DNA from: Cyrtodaria siliqua
Taxonomy: Eukaryota > Mollusca > Bivalvia > Adapedonta > Hiatellidae
Length of the DNA: 64,000 bases
Assembly: GCA_037043455.1 (NCBI GenBank)
Contig: JAWPHD010003271.1
Location: 159,669-223,668 of the forward strand
Direction: 5' to 3'
The translations under genes were made by a program, and so were the position numbers. This document shows, one piece after another, positions 43,196 to 54,950 of the stretch. The notes beneath the pieces were generated by a model. That model saw only the letters and a list, made by a program, of their open reading frames with translations. It was not told the DNA's origin and searched no databases. Positions within the stretch are counted from its first letter, which is position 1. Every line of letters starts with the position of its first letter.

Positions 43196-43632
43196 TTCAC
43201 GATAGTACAATGTTAAATGGCGATGTAACGATGGTGATGGTGCGATGGTCCATCCCGTATCGCCATCGTTGTTACGATGGTCCATCGTATCACCGCGAAT
43301 CGACAAGTACACGCGACGGTACGATAATACACTGGTCGAATGGCCCATCTTACCATCGCTCATCGATTTGTCTACGCGATAGTACGACGGAGATGGTTCA
43401 ATAGACTATCCTACTATCGTATCATCGTACCATCGCGTTTACAAGTCAATGCGCTATGGTATGATGGTACGATGCCGATGGTACAATGGCGATAATGCGA
43501 TGGGCGATCGTACCATCGCCATGGTACCATCTTGCCCTTGTACCATTGCGATAATACAATCCTACCTTCGTACAATCGCCTTCGATTTTAAACTTCGATA
43601 CTTGATTGTACGATGGCCCTAGCAGAATACCG
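43196..43632. repeat. Cryptically repetitive, self-complementary CGATGG/CCATCG tract
   Basis: Words such as CGATGGT, ACGATGG, CCATCGTA and CCATCGC recur dozens of times in both orientations without a fixed period. The single strand could form many alternative hairpins. Frames on both strands exist only because of this composition. It looks like a decayed simple repeat (GTACGATGG-like) with inversions. Confidence 0.75.
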
Positions 43633-43782
43633 TACAAACGATGAGGTTGACATTGTTTTAGCCGAATGTATTCTATTCGAGTTATGTAGGGTGGTTTGAG
43701 AGGGACTTACTAACCATAACATTTATACGCTACTAATGTAGAATTGTTTTCATGAATAGACAATTAGAGGATACCACATATT

Positions 43783-44340
43783 ATGAAAAAACTTGTAGAC
43801 AATCCTAACACAATAAGTGTATGGTTTAGGTTCTTAGATGATATATTAAGGATATGGGACGTCGACCCGCTTGAAAATGTGCAACTATTTATTGATACGT
43901 TTAACACTTTGCATCCAAGTATTAATTAGCATATAGCATGTCGCAATAAAATGTATCATTTCTAGATGTAAACGTAATGCAGGGCGAATCTCTAAATTTA
44001 ATTACGGACGTGTATGTAAAAGAAACTATTTAGAATACTCTTCAGGGCATCCTAAAGCACGAAAAGATGATATCCCATACAGCCAAGCAAAACGACATAT
44101 AATATCTGATTAAAAATTAAACATTAAAAGTCTCGATTCGTTCATTGCGTTATTTTTTTCTTTGAAAGAAATTATCCGTTAGATGTGTAATCTAGCGCAT
44201 TTGAAACAATGTCTAGAATGTCACAGGGTGAAGCATTAGGATCTACTACCAAAAGCTGCAAATCTCAACGTAAAACACTTTAAATTTTACAACTCGAGGC
44301 CAGTCTTGCTTATGCACGTCTTAACAATCTAAAATATTTT
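43783..44340 (+). pseudogene. Decayed Penelope-like reverse transcriptase
   Basis: Frame-by-frame reading gives VWFRFLDDILRIWDVDPLEN (FLDD at 43831-43842, the catalytic C motif), then FNTLHPSIN and a stop. A shifted frame gives VSFLDVNVMQGE and TDVYVK, another YLEYSSGHPKARKDDIPYSQ, and finally ERNYPLDV. The order FLDD, LHPSI, FLDV, SSGHP and IPYSQ is that of Penelope-like elements. At least three frameshifts or stops show it is dead. It is a different, more diverged lineage from the reverse transcriptase at 16.4-17.5 kb. Confidence 0.72.
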
Positions 44341-44506
44341 CTTGTGCACTCAGCGTTTTCCCGTGTACGTAATAACATCATTTATTTATGTAACGGACGT
44401 CGTTGTTCACATTGTATGGAGAGTTCAATTTTATGTAGTAATGTTACTGGTACGACAAGTCAAAATGTTTTTAAACGTGTGGACAGTATTTGACATTATG
44501 AAGTTA

Positions 44507-44661
44507 TTTAATAGTGCTGAGTACAATACTGAATTCTATTGGACGAGTACTCCGCAGACAGAATCTATATTTGGACGAAGTGCATCCGAGTCCAAATATG
44601 GATTCTGTCTGCTGTGTACGAGTCCAATTGAATTCAGTGTTGTACTCAACACTGTTAAATG
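44507..44661. mobile_element. Fold-back element 5 with ~69-bp arms
   Basis: The left arm includes GAGTACAATACTGAATTC and GCAGACAGAATCTATATTTG. The right arm is its inverted copy, CAAATATGGATTCTGTCTGC then GAATTCAGTGTTGTACTC, with a ~12-bp loop. Similar short frames therefore appear on both strands; they mirror each other and are not genes. Confidence 0.85.
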
Positions 44662-46049
44662 ATCTCTTTAGTTCACACCTCACTAATCTAACCAAACTTT
44701 ATACATTTGAATTCCAACTTGATATTTCTGTTATTAACTGAACAGAGCTAAAACAATACATCTTTCAACATTTATTAACTGTGTAAAAACACACGTAAAG
44801 CATCAAAACAGTACTGTTTCAATTCAATTTCATTAACATATAATTGTGAGGTACATCGTTACTGTCACGTTTCTTTTTAGTGTTAGAGTTACCTTCCCAT
44901 AGAACAAATATGTAATATGGATTTTTTGGACTCCATATCTAATCCTATAGTACAAATACGGAATATGTTTTTTTTGGACTCCACATCTGCTGAATACAGA
45001 TTTATTGGACTCTAGATACCATCTGAAGTATAATATGAAAATAATATATATTTTATTGTATTAAAGCAACTCTTTAGAGTACAATAGTGGAAATATGGGA
45101 TGGTCACATGGGTAAAAAGACAGTTAGGGGTGTAACGTGTACGCGTTATTTTCGTAATAACTTAAATATGTTATTTTCGTAAAGAACCAACTGTTGTCTC
45201 CCTTTGATCATAATTTGAAAATAACGGGAATACGTTATTTTGGTTTCCTTATTGTTTGCTCTACATTTGAAAGGGGTGTAACTCTTTTAACAGCGACTGA
45301 ATCAATCAAGTTTCCTGAATCGCTTATTCCCCTTAATTTGAATTTAATAATTGCATGCACATTGAAATGGGTGGCGGCGGTTGGTAGGACATGTCTCGTG
45401 GTAGCGACATACCCAGTTTGTACTTCTTTTCTCACACCTTACTGATTTTCGTTTTCTACTGTTTATATCCGTATTATACATGTTGATCGTAGACTGTTTA
45501 AATTAAGAGAGAGAGAGCCAGTCGCTTGATATAGTAAATATAGTGTACATTAGTGTACTGGTAAGTTATACCTCATTTTTTTATATAAGTTAATTAGAAT
45601 CAACGTAAAATGAGTTTTTTTATTACAGATTTAAAATATCATTGTCATGAATCATAATATTATGAGATTATACACACGTCGTGTATCTGTCTATTTTACT
45701 TTTAAAGCGAAGAAACTCACTTCAAACTGATTAAAAATACAGATGTAAACTATATAACGTGTTTCCTTTTTTTATTAAAAGTGATTTTCTTTGCTTTAAA
45801 ATGGCATTTTGTCAAAATGCCATATATGATAAAATGGCACTATGATAGCATCATTCACAAATGGCCGCCTCCATTTATGTTCTTTGAACATTTTCATTAG
45901 GTCATACCGCCCTTATTTTTTATGCCATTTGAATCATTCTTACAGCTTTTTTCAATCTTTTTGGGGTCCTTTAAAATAAACCTTCTTTGAAAATGGTGCA
46001 TCAATCCCTTTTAGTAATTGAGTAATTAAGTTGTATCATGTTTATCAGA
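44662..46049. other. AT-rich DNA with first sporadic satellite-like words, no gene seen
   Basis: TTTTTTGGACTCCA is repeated near 44920 and 44970. TTATTTTCGTAATAACTT near 45147 is an outlying relative of the satellite that starts at about 46.05 kb. A near-palindrome AAAATGGCATTTTGTCAAAATG lies at 45800. Frames of about 80 codons at 45194-45445 lack any domain. Confidence 0.5.
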
Positions 46050-49000
46050 TTATACTTATAGTATCATGATAATACTTACAATTAGGGTATTACAGTGTTC
46101 ATTCGAAATAACACAAACGCGTTATTTTCCGGTAATCTATTATATGATTATTACAGCGTTCTTTCAAAATAACGCACAAACGTTATTTTCGGATAGTAAT
46201 ATATTCTTAAAGGCCTTAACAGCTAATTTTTGTTTAAATAACGTGTTTAGCTTATTATAGTGTTATTTTAAATTAAAAAAACACGTTATCATGGTTATTT
46301 TCGCATATTAAACTACTATAAAGCATCTGTTAAATATGATTTTATCAAAATCTTTGAAATAACGTGTTAATGTTATTACAATGTTCTTTCAAAATAACGC
46401 AAACACGTTATTTTCCGGTAATCTATTATTATATTGTTGTCATATTCGGCCGCGCAGTTATTTGCGGATAGTAATATATTCTTAAACGAACAACAGGCTG
46501 TGACTAATGCATTTTCTTTTCTTTCATGATGGGCAGTGATTAAGTTTTTTTGAAATAACTTGTTTAGGTTGTTACAGCGTTCTTTCAAAATAACGCAAAC
46601 AAATTATTTTCGGAATGTACTATATTCTTAAACGAAAGGGCTGTGACGAATACCTAGTTATTTTGATTACATTTCCTCTTTTCTAACCACGATGGGCAGT
46701 GAATATGTTTCTTTTATATAACATATATAACGTGTTATGGTTATTACACTATTCTTTCAAAATAACACAAACACGTTTTTTTCGGATATACTGAATATTT
46801 TTTCAAAAAAAAAGCAGTTATTTCGGAGAGTAATATATTATTAATCGAAGAAGCTGTGACGAATATTACCAATGCACAATATATTTTATATGCATTTCCT
46901 CTTGTCTGACCTCGACGGTCAGTAATTAAGTTGTGTTGAAATAACGTGGTTAGGTTATTACAGTGTTCTTTCAAAATATCGCAAAAATGTTATTTCAGGT
47001 CGTCTATTATTAAATAGGTTTTCATATTCGGCCAGGCAATTATTTTCGGGAAGCAATATATTCTTAAACGAACAACAGACTGAGAAGAAGGCACTTTGTT
47101 ACCACGATGGGCAGTGATTAAGATTTGTTGAAATAACTTTATTAGATCACTACAGCGTTTTTTTCAAAATAACGCAAAACAGTTATTTTTGGATAGTACT
47201 ATATTCTTAAATGAAACAGCTGTGACGAATGCACCAGTTACTTTGATTGCATTTCCTATTCTTTAACCACGATGGGCAGTGAATATATTTCGTTTTGATA
47301 ACATGTATAACTTGTTTTCTGTTATTGCACTGTTTTTTTTACAAAATAACACAAACACGATATTTTCGAATATACAGTATATTCTTTCAAACTAACGTAA
47401 AACAGTTATCTTCGGATAGTAATCTATAATTAGGCTGTAACGAACATGACAAATGCATAATATATTGTATTTGCATTACCTCTTGTGTGACCTCGACGGT
47501 CAATTATTAAGTTTTGTTCAAATAACGTGGTTGAGTTATTACAGTGTTCTTTCAAAATATCGCAAACACCTTATTTCAGGAATAGGTTTTCATATTCGGC
47601 CAGGCAATTATTTTGGGAAGCAATATATTCTTAAACGAACAACAGGCTTTGTGAAGAAGACACCTTTTTACCACGATGGGCAGTGATTACGTTTTGTTGA
47701 AATAACTTGATGAGGTCACTACAGCGTTTTTTTATTCAAAATAACGAGTTATTTTCGGATAGTAATATATTCTTAAATGAAACTGCTTTGACGAATGCAC
47801 AAGTTATTTTGATTTCATTTCCTCTTTTCTAACCACGATGGGCAGTGAATATGTTTCTATTATATAACATATATAACGTGTTACAGTTATTACACTATTC
47901 TTTCAAAATAACACAAACACGTTATTTTCGGATATACTATATATTTTTTCAAAATAACGCAAAGCAGTTATTTTCGGACATTAATATATTAATAATCGAC
48001 GAAGCTGTGACGAACATGAAGAATGCACAATATATTTTATGTGCATTACCTCTTGTGTAACATATATAATGTGTTATGGTTATTACACTATTCTTTCAAA
48101 ATAACACAAACACGTTTTTTTCGGATATACTGTATATTTTTTCAAAATAACACAAAGCAGTTATTTCGGAGAGTAATATATTATTAATCGAAGAAGCTGT
48201 GACGAATATTACCAATGCACAATATATTTTATATGCATTTCCTCTTGTCTGACCTCGACGGTCAGTACTTAAGTTCTGTTGAAATAACGTGGTTGGGTTA
48301 TTACAGTGTTCTTTCAACATATCGCAAACACGTTATTTCAGGTCGTCTATTATTAAATAGGTTTTCATATTCGGCCAGGCAATTATTTTCGGGAAGCAAT
48401 ATATTCTTAAACGAACAACAGACTGTGAAAAAGGCACTTTTTTACCACGATGGGGAGTGATTAAGTTTTGTTGAAATAACTTGATTAGGTCACTACAGCG
48501 TTTTTTTCAAAATAACGGAAAAAATGTATTTTCGGATAGTAAAATATTCTTAAATGAAACGGCTGTGACGAATACACAAGTTACTTTGATTGCATTTCCC
48601 CTTTTCTAATCTAGATGGGCAGTGAATATTTTTCTTTCATATAACATATATAACGTGTTATGGTTATTACACTATTCTTTCAAAATAACACAAAAACGTT
48701 TTTCCGGATATACTGTATATTTGTTTCAAAATAACACAAAGCAGTTACTTTCGGAGAGTAATATATTATTAATCGAAGAAACTGTGACGAACATGACGTA
48801 TGCACAATATATGTAATTTGCATTACCTCTTGTGTGACCTCGACGACCAGTAAATAAATTGTGTTGAAATAACGTGGTTAGGTTATTACAATGTTCTTTC
48901 AAACTATAGCAAACACGTTATTTCAGGTCGTCTATTATTAAATAGGTTTTCATATTCGGCCAGGCAATTATTTTCGGGAAGCAATATATTATTAAACGAA

Positions 49001-49054
49001 CAACAGGCTGTGAAGAAGAAACCTTTTTACCACGATGGGCAGTGATTAAGTTTT

Positions 49055-49585
49055 ACTAAAATCTATGATAAGAGAGATGATTTCACTTTTAACATCGTTA
49101 ACTATCCACACCTGGATGGAGATGTACCTCGTGCTACCTCATATGGGGTGTATATCTCCCAGCTCATTCGATTTGCTAGAGCGTGTTATGATGTTATAGA
49201 CTTCAATGATCGTAATCAAGTTATTACAAGTAAACTTCTTCAGCAGGATTTTCGTTATCACAAACTACGTAGATCTTTCTCTAAATTCCACCGCCGCAAC
49301 GAGGGCCTGCTGGAAAAGTACAACACCAACCTTAAAACACTTCTGCGACTAGGCATATCACAAACCTCATTTTATGGAGATGTGATCTATAAACTTCGAA
49401 AGTTAAAGGGGTTTGACGGGTTTCCTGACCGCTTTACAAATTTAATCAGAAAGTTCGTCAGAAAAGGATATAACCCTTTGGTTTTACAGCGCACTGCATG
49501 TTTAGTGATTGACCCCTCTACAGTCAGTCATTACGCTTCACTTTTCACTTGTGCGATGACTGGACTACCTCTTGGGACTCTATGA
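49055..49585 (+). pseudogene. Reverse transcriptase C-terminal fragment, ~176 aa
   Basis: TKIYDKRDDFTFNIVNYPHL opens at the insertion boundary, followed by YGVYISQLIRFARAC and ending CAMTGLPLGTL and stop. It aligns without gaps to the last ~175 residues of the 16455-17480 frame except for the final few residues, where they differ. The catalytic motifs lie upstream of the truncation, so it cannot be active, but the frame has no stop, pointing to recent insertion. Confidence 0.8.
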
Positions 49586-50080
49586 TTGTACCTACTGAAA
49601 CCCCAACTAAGGGAGGTGGGTGCATGAGCTTTCGTCCCTCGGGTTTTCTGGTCGTACCCTAGATTGGTTTTCTCTTTAGCTGCAACTACTATGGTTGTTC
49701 AGTACGATTCTGGATACGTCCTGAGATGTTTATTATTTTGTATGTATATCTTTAGTTAGTTTCTCTGGATGTGGACTTTATTGTTAGAAATTTCCTTTTG
49801 ATGGGATGTAGTTTTGTTTACACTGTCTTGTCTATTTGGGCGCTGAAGACAGGATAATAGCGAGGATTGTGCGCATAAAAATTGATTCAAGCTAACCAGT
49901 AGTTCTTATTGCCTACTGACCGTTCCAAGTCGGTAACCCTGTCTTCACCACCCTTTCTGTTGTTTTTTGTTTCTTTCATTGTAGTTTCAAGTCCTTGTTT
50001 GCAGTACAGTGCAGACCTACGATGCCATTGCGTTCGGACGCTGTGGTTTCTATAGGACCCTATATATCACTTTGTTAAAA
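49055..50080 (+). mobile_element. 5'-truncated retroelement, copy 3 of the Penelope-like family
   Basis: An open frame (49055-49585) encodes the reverse transcriptase C-terminus. About 490 bp of 3' untranslated sequence follows, ending GGTTTCTATAGGACCCTATA and TATCACTTTGTT. The satellite stops at GTGATTAAGTTTT and resumes with AACTTGATTAGGTCACTACA, so the insertion split a single unit. The 3' region is homologous to 20925-21545. Confidence 0.8.
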
Positions 50081-52013
50081 AAAACTTGATTAGGTCACTA
50101 CAGCGTGTTTTTTTTTAAAATAACGCAAAACAGTTATTTTCCGATAGTAATATATTCTTAAATGAAACGGCTGTGACGAATACACCAGTTATTTTGATTG
50201 CATTTCCTCTTTTCTAACCATGATGTGCAGTGAATATGTTTCTTTTATATAATATATATAACGTGTTATGGTTATTACACTATTCTTTCAAAATAACACA
50301 AACACATTATTTTCGGATAAACTGTATTTTTTTCTTTTATAATAACGCAAAGCAGGTATTTTCGGAGAGTAATTTATTATTAATCGAAGAAGCTGTGACG
50401 AATATTACGAATGCACAATATGTTTTTTTTGCAATACCTCTTGTGTGACCTCGACGGTCAGTAATTAAGTTTTGTTCGAAAAACTTGGTTAGGTTATTAC
50501 AATGTTCTTTCAAAATATCGCAAACACGTTATTTCAGGTCGTCTATTATTAAATAGATTTTCATATTCGGCCAGGCAATTATTTTCGGTAAGCAATCTAT
50601 TCTTAAACGAACAACAGGCTGTGAAGAAGGCACTTTTTTCACGATGGGCAGTGATTAAGTTTTGTTAAAACAACTTGTTTAGGTCACTACAGCGTTTTTT
50701 TCAAAATAACGCAAGAAAGTTATTTTCAGGAAGTACTATATTCTTAAATGAAACGGCTGTGACGAATGCACAAGTTTTGACTGCATTTCCTTTTTTCTAA
50801 CCACGATGGGCAGTGAATATGTTTCGTTTTTATAACATGTATAACTTTTTGTTGTTTTTGCACTGTTTTTTCAAAATAACACAAACACGATATTTTCGGA
50901 TATACAGTATATCCTTTCAAAAAAACGTAAAACGGTTATCTTCGGATAGTAATCTTTAATTAAATGAGGAGGCTGTAACGAACATGACGAATGAATAATA
51001 CATTTTATTTGCATTACCTCTTGTCTGACACGACGGTCAGTTATTAAGTTTTGATGAAATAACGTATTTAGATTATTACAGTGTTCTTTTAAATTAACAC
51101 AAACACGTTATCATGGTTAATTATGCATATCAAACTATTCTTAAACGTGTCTTGAATATGATTGATATAAAAAAAATATGAAATAACGTGTTTAGGTTAT
51201 TACAGTGTTTTTCAAAATAAAACAAACACGTTAAATTCCGATAATCGATTATTACATAGGCTTTCATATTCGGCCGGACATTTATTTTCATATAGTTATA
51301 TCTGAAACGAACAATAGGTTGTGACGAATTAATTTTTTTACCACGATAGACAGTGATTAAGTTTTGTTGAAATAAATTGCTTAGTTTATTACAGTGTTCT
51401 TTAAAAATAACGCAAAAAATATTTTTTCGGATAGTAATATATTCTTAAGCGAAACGGCTGTAACGCATGCACAACTTATTTTGATTGCATTTCCTCTTTT
51501 CTAACAACGATGGGCAGTGAATATGTTTCTTTTATATAACATCTATAACGTTTTATGGTTATTACACTGTTCTTTCAAAATAACTCAAAAACGTTATTTT
51601 TGGATATGCATTAAATGTTTTCAAAATAACGCAAAGCAATTATTTTCGGACAGTAATATATTATTAAACGAAGAAGCTGTGACGTACATGACGAATGCTT
51701 CATATATTTTATTTGCATTACCTCTTATCTTACCACGACGGTCAGTATTTATATTTTGTTGAAATAACGTGGTTAGGTTATTACAGTGTTCTTTCAAAAT
51801 ATCCCAAACACGTTATTTCAGGTCCTCTATTATTCCATAGCTTTTCATATTCGGCCTGGCAGTTATTTTCGGGAAGCAATATATCTTACCAAGAGTACGT
51901 CTGTTGTGCTCTACTTGCTGTCCGTTATATTTGGATGTGTGTATGGTCGTGAATACACAGGCAATTGTAAACGTGTCAAGTGTTATTGACTCTTTTTGTA
52001 TCTTTTCTTTTTA

Positions 52014-52211
52014 CTTATAAATGTGTTTTAAAATTGTAATTGACTTTTTTGTACTATTTTACTGTTGAGGACCTTCGGCAAGATTGGACTTTTCCAACTG
52101 AGTTTCCTCGTTCTTATAAATGTGTTTTAAAATTGTAATTGACTTTTTTGTACTATTTTACTGTTGAGGACCTTAGGCAAGATTGGACTTTTCCAACTGA
52201 GTTTCCTCGTT
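52014..52211 (+). mobile_element. LINE 3' end, tandemly doubled (99 bp)
   Basis: Copies at 52014-52112 and 52113-52211 end GAGTTTCCTCGTT and share CTGTTGAGGACCTT.GGCAAG. The last copy runs into an ATT microsatellite, typical of LINE tails. The wording matches the tail of the non-LTR element at 8155-8220. The right arm of the inverted duplication has a single copy, so the doubling is later or was lost there. Confidence 0.75.
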
Positions 52212-52221
52212 AATAACTTCA

Positions 52222-52244
52222 TTATTATTATTATTATGATTATA

Positions 52245-52279
<35 letters not shown>

Positions 52280-52346
52280 CGTTATCGTTATCGTTATTCT
52301 TCTTATTATTATTATTATCGTTATCGTTATCGTTATCGTTATTATT

Positions 52347-52382
<36 letters not shown>
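52222..52382 (+). repeat. ATT / ATCGTT microsatellite
   Basis: ATT runs separated by TATCGTTATCGTTATCGTT segments; mirrored at 60210-60405 in the right arm with different run lengths. Confidence 0.95.
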
Positions 52383-52439
52383 GACCACGCTGCGGCACGC
52401 CAGCCATCACTTTTAATAAGCACATATACGTATGGAAAG

Positions 52440-52950
52440 CCATGACTGTCGTATGATGTTGCCGATTAATATATGTAGTTCCATCCCCTTTATATGTGTT
52501 AGATCTTTCATTATGTGCAGAGTATTTTTAATTATATGTGGTAAATAACTCTTTATATGCAATAGCAGAAATATAAAAAGATCGGACAATAGAAAACAAT
52601 TTATATGCAATAACTTAATCATTAAATGCGGCAGATGATCCATTGTATGTAGTAGATAAACAATTATATGCGGTCCAGTCATCATGATATGTAGTGATTT
52701 TATTATTATATTCAGTAGTTTATCTAATATTTGAGGTACTTTGAAGATTTTATGAAACAGGTTTGTATTTATATGCAGTGCTTCTGTTGACTTTATATGT
52801 GGTACACATTTAAAATACGTGGTGGATACGTCTTTATATTTTGTGGTTTCAACTGCATTATATTCGGTACAAACGGCTTTATACGTGGTGCATTTTTTAT
52901 GATATGCAATGATTTTTCTACAACATGTTGTTTTCTGTTCTTTATTATGA
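52440..52950. repeat. Degenerate ~30-bp minisatellite (ATATG/CATAT words)
   Basis: TTTATATG(C/T) followed by GTA or CAATA words recurs about every 28-33 bp. The mirrored stretch 59690-60140 shows ACTGCATATAA and CCACATATAA words at the same spacing. It explains the repetitive peptide LHIIKN..KPFVPNIMQ in frames of both arms. Confidence 0.7.
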
Positions 52951-53334
52951 TGATGAGATCAATAGGAACACTCAATTTTAAGAAGCGCATGTCCCGTTTC
53001 ACTAAAACGGACGAGGAAGAATCGCTCACGCAAAATCCATAGCAACTGCGATCATGGTCAGGTGTCTGATAAAGATATGCATGCGCGTGACAAACATAAA
53101 TAGAGAATATTTGTTGTTTTGGGATGAATAAATAGAGGATATATGTTTGTTTGAGTGAATCTAGGATTTAATCCACTATTAAGTTGGAACAATATAATAA
53201 ACGCATCAGTTACAATTACTAAGGAAGTGGCTAAATACACTTATGCCTTATTCCAAAAGAAAGTCTCTCATGTTGGTACGTACTATACCAAGCTATGTAC
53301 CCGATGTCCTCTTAAGGAAATAAGAGGCGGGTAA

Positions 53335-53603
53335 TTGAATTGAATTGGATTTTATAGTCGCACCAACAGCTAAGGTCATATGGCGACTTTCCAGCTTCCA
53401 CTGGTGGAGGAAGACCCCAGGTGCCCCTCCGGGCAATTTTCGTGCACGGGCGGGCACCTGGGTAGAACCACCGACGTTCCGCAAGCCAGCTGGATAGCTT
53501 CCTCACATAAAGATTCCTAGGCCCCTGAGGGATCGAACCTACAGCGGTGAGGGGCAAGTGATTGCAAGTCAGAGACTCTAACCACTCGGCCACGGACGCC
53601 CCC
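53335..53603 (-). mobile_element. tRNA-derived SINE with 13-bp target-site duplication
   Basis: On the minus strand, A box TGGCCGAGTGGTTAGAG (near 53593-53577) and B box GGTTCGATCC (near 53538-53529) in a Ser/Leu-type tRNA head. Then follow a long conserved body (GTGGTTCTACCCAGGTGCCC, CACCTGGGGTCTTCCTCCAC) and a short CCAATTCAATTCAA tail. AAGAGGCGGGTAA flanks it at 53322-53334 and 53604-53616. The unoccupied site, with a single copy, is in the right arm at about 59285-59297. The body resembles deeply conserved metazoan SINE domains; the family name was not verified. Confidence 0.92.
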
Positions 53604-54084
53604 AAGAGGCGGGTAAAGGAGGGGGCTTAATACCGGTGAGGGGAGGCGGGGTGTTCGAGGTCTTGCGATAATGTGGTAAGGAGTATTTTGCGAGAGCAGA
53701 GGGAAGAATGTGGTGGGGATGGGTGTGGGGTTGGAGGTGGGCGCTACACAAATTTAATGAGGGAAGTGTGTATGGAGTGGGGGAGGATAGCGGGGTGGGG
53801 GCTAACGAAAAAAACAGACGGAGTATGGTGTCTTGAAATGTTTCCTTTTGTGTTGCTATATTTGTAGTGATGTATTTTTTGTTTTAAATCTTTGGGGTAT
53901 TTTCTGCATTTTCTTGAGGTAAATGCTTTTTCCCATCATTTTTTGTTTGTGTGTATTCTTGTTCGTTTTTAATCCGGGCAGGTGGGGTATTTTCAAACTG
54001 TTTTATGGCAAAGAGGTAAGAAAAGGATAAGAAGGGGATTTAGGGTGATATTTGGTGACAACGTTTAAGGGTCTGAAGATCCAT

Positions 54085-54356
54085 TCAATCATTGATTCAT
54101 TCCATTGATTCATTCCTTTGATTCATTCCATTGATTCATTGATTCATTGATTCATTGATTCATTGATTCATTCACTCATTCATTCATTCATTCATTCATT
54201 CATTCATTCATGCATTCATTCATGCATTCATTCATTTCATTCATTCATTCATCTTTCTTTCATTCTTTCTTTCTTTCATTCATTCATTCATTCATTCATT
54301 CATTCATTCATTCATTCATTCATTCATTCATTCATTCATTCATTCTTTCTTTCTTT
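54085..54356 (+). repeat. ATTC / ATTG microsatellite
   Basis: TTGATTCATTGATTCATTGA grading into long ATTC runs with TTTC interruptions. The mirrored right-arm tract (58598-58825) has expanded AATC and GAAA portions instead. Confidence 0.93.
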
Positions 54357-54950
54357 TCTTTCATTTATTGTTGTTGCTGTTGTTGTTGTTCTAAACTAGT
54401 GGTGAATTCTGGGCTTAAAAATACATTTCTTAAAGCAGGGGCATGGATGGGGAGATTATTCTGACTAGCCCATCCACGCATAATAAAAAATCATTTCTGT
54501 CTTATCATCGGGTTATGCCTCACTGTATCCTCCCCATATCCACGCCCCCGTCCCGGAGAATATACAACAAGCGTATAAACATAAAACTTTGCATTATTGC
54601 AAGTAGCTCAGTACTAGTCAGATATACTCAACATCCACATTTGAAATTCTTCAAAGACAGGTGTGTTTCTAGATAAATTCAGAGTATGAAACTGCGTACA
54701 CCTTGCTTGCACGAAAAACAGGCCATACATGAAATAAAACTAGGTGGGAAGTGGGTATAAGTGAACGTTTTCGCTTATTTAGTTTCCATTAACAAATACT
54801 CAAACTAATTCATTGACATTTAAGCGCAAAATATTTGGACAAATCTCGCAAAATGCACCACTGAACAGTGCCGAGCTGGCCAAGTTTAAGCTCTAGGCCC
54901 AATCAATTGAGGTCCGCAGATGCGAAGCTTCAAGGAGTACTGGAACAAGC

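Larger units (their letters stand above)
46050..51900 (+). repeat. Satellite array 2 with ~575-bp higher-order units
   Basis: Basic units of ~170-230 bp contain GAAATAACGTG.TTAGGTTATTACA, TTCTTTCAAAATAACGCAAA and CACGTTATTTTCGGATAGTAA. A closing block is either ACCACGATGGGCAGTGA or CCTCGACGGTCAGTA. Block positions repeat at 567-586 bp: 46687, 47266, 47833 for one type and 46909, 47490 for the other, so three subunits form a higher-order repeat. Each unit carries AATAACGTG and CACGTTATT, an inverted pair. A retroelement interrupts it at 49055-50080. Confidence 0.9.
51677..54950 (+). repeat. Left arm of a large inverted duplication
   Basis: Reads in the reverse complement of 57998-60840 from end to end. 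Shared landmarks are a satellite end (51677), LINE 3' end (52113), ATT microsatellite (52222), TGCGGCACGCCAGCCATCAC (52389), ATATG minisatellite, CTCACGCAAAATCCATAGCA (53025), ATTC tract and TCCGCAGATGCGAAGCTTCA (54913). It is longer than the right arm mainly because of a SINE (53335-53603), an extra 99-bp tandem copy (52014-52112) and an extra minisatellite unit. Confidence 0.93.

Noticed and set aside
44342..44741. Similar frames on both strands (YNTEF and QTESIFG motifs)
   Set aside because: They arise from the two arms of a fold-back element, so each strand encodes the mirror of the other.
53058..53240. 60-codon frame conserved in both arms of the inverted duplication (also 59381-59563)
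   Set aside because: The two nucleotide differences I see are synonymous, but over 60 codons at this divergence that is not informative, and a neighbouring conserved frame has several amino-acid changes.
54163..54464. HSFIHSFI-type repeat protein (also 58484-58708)
   Set aside because: Translation of an ATTC microsatellite.
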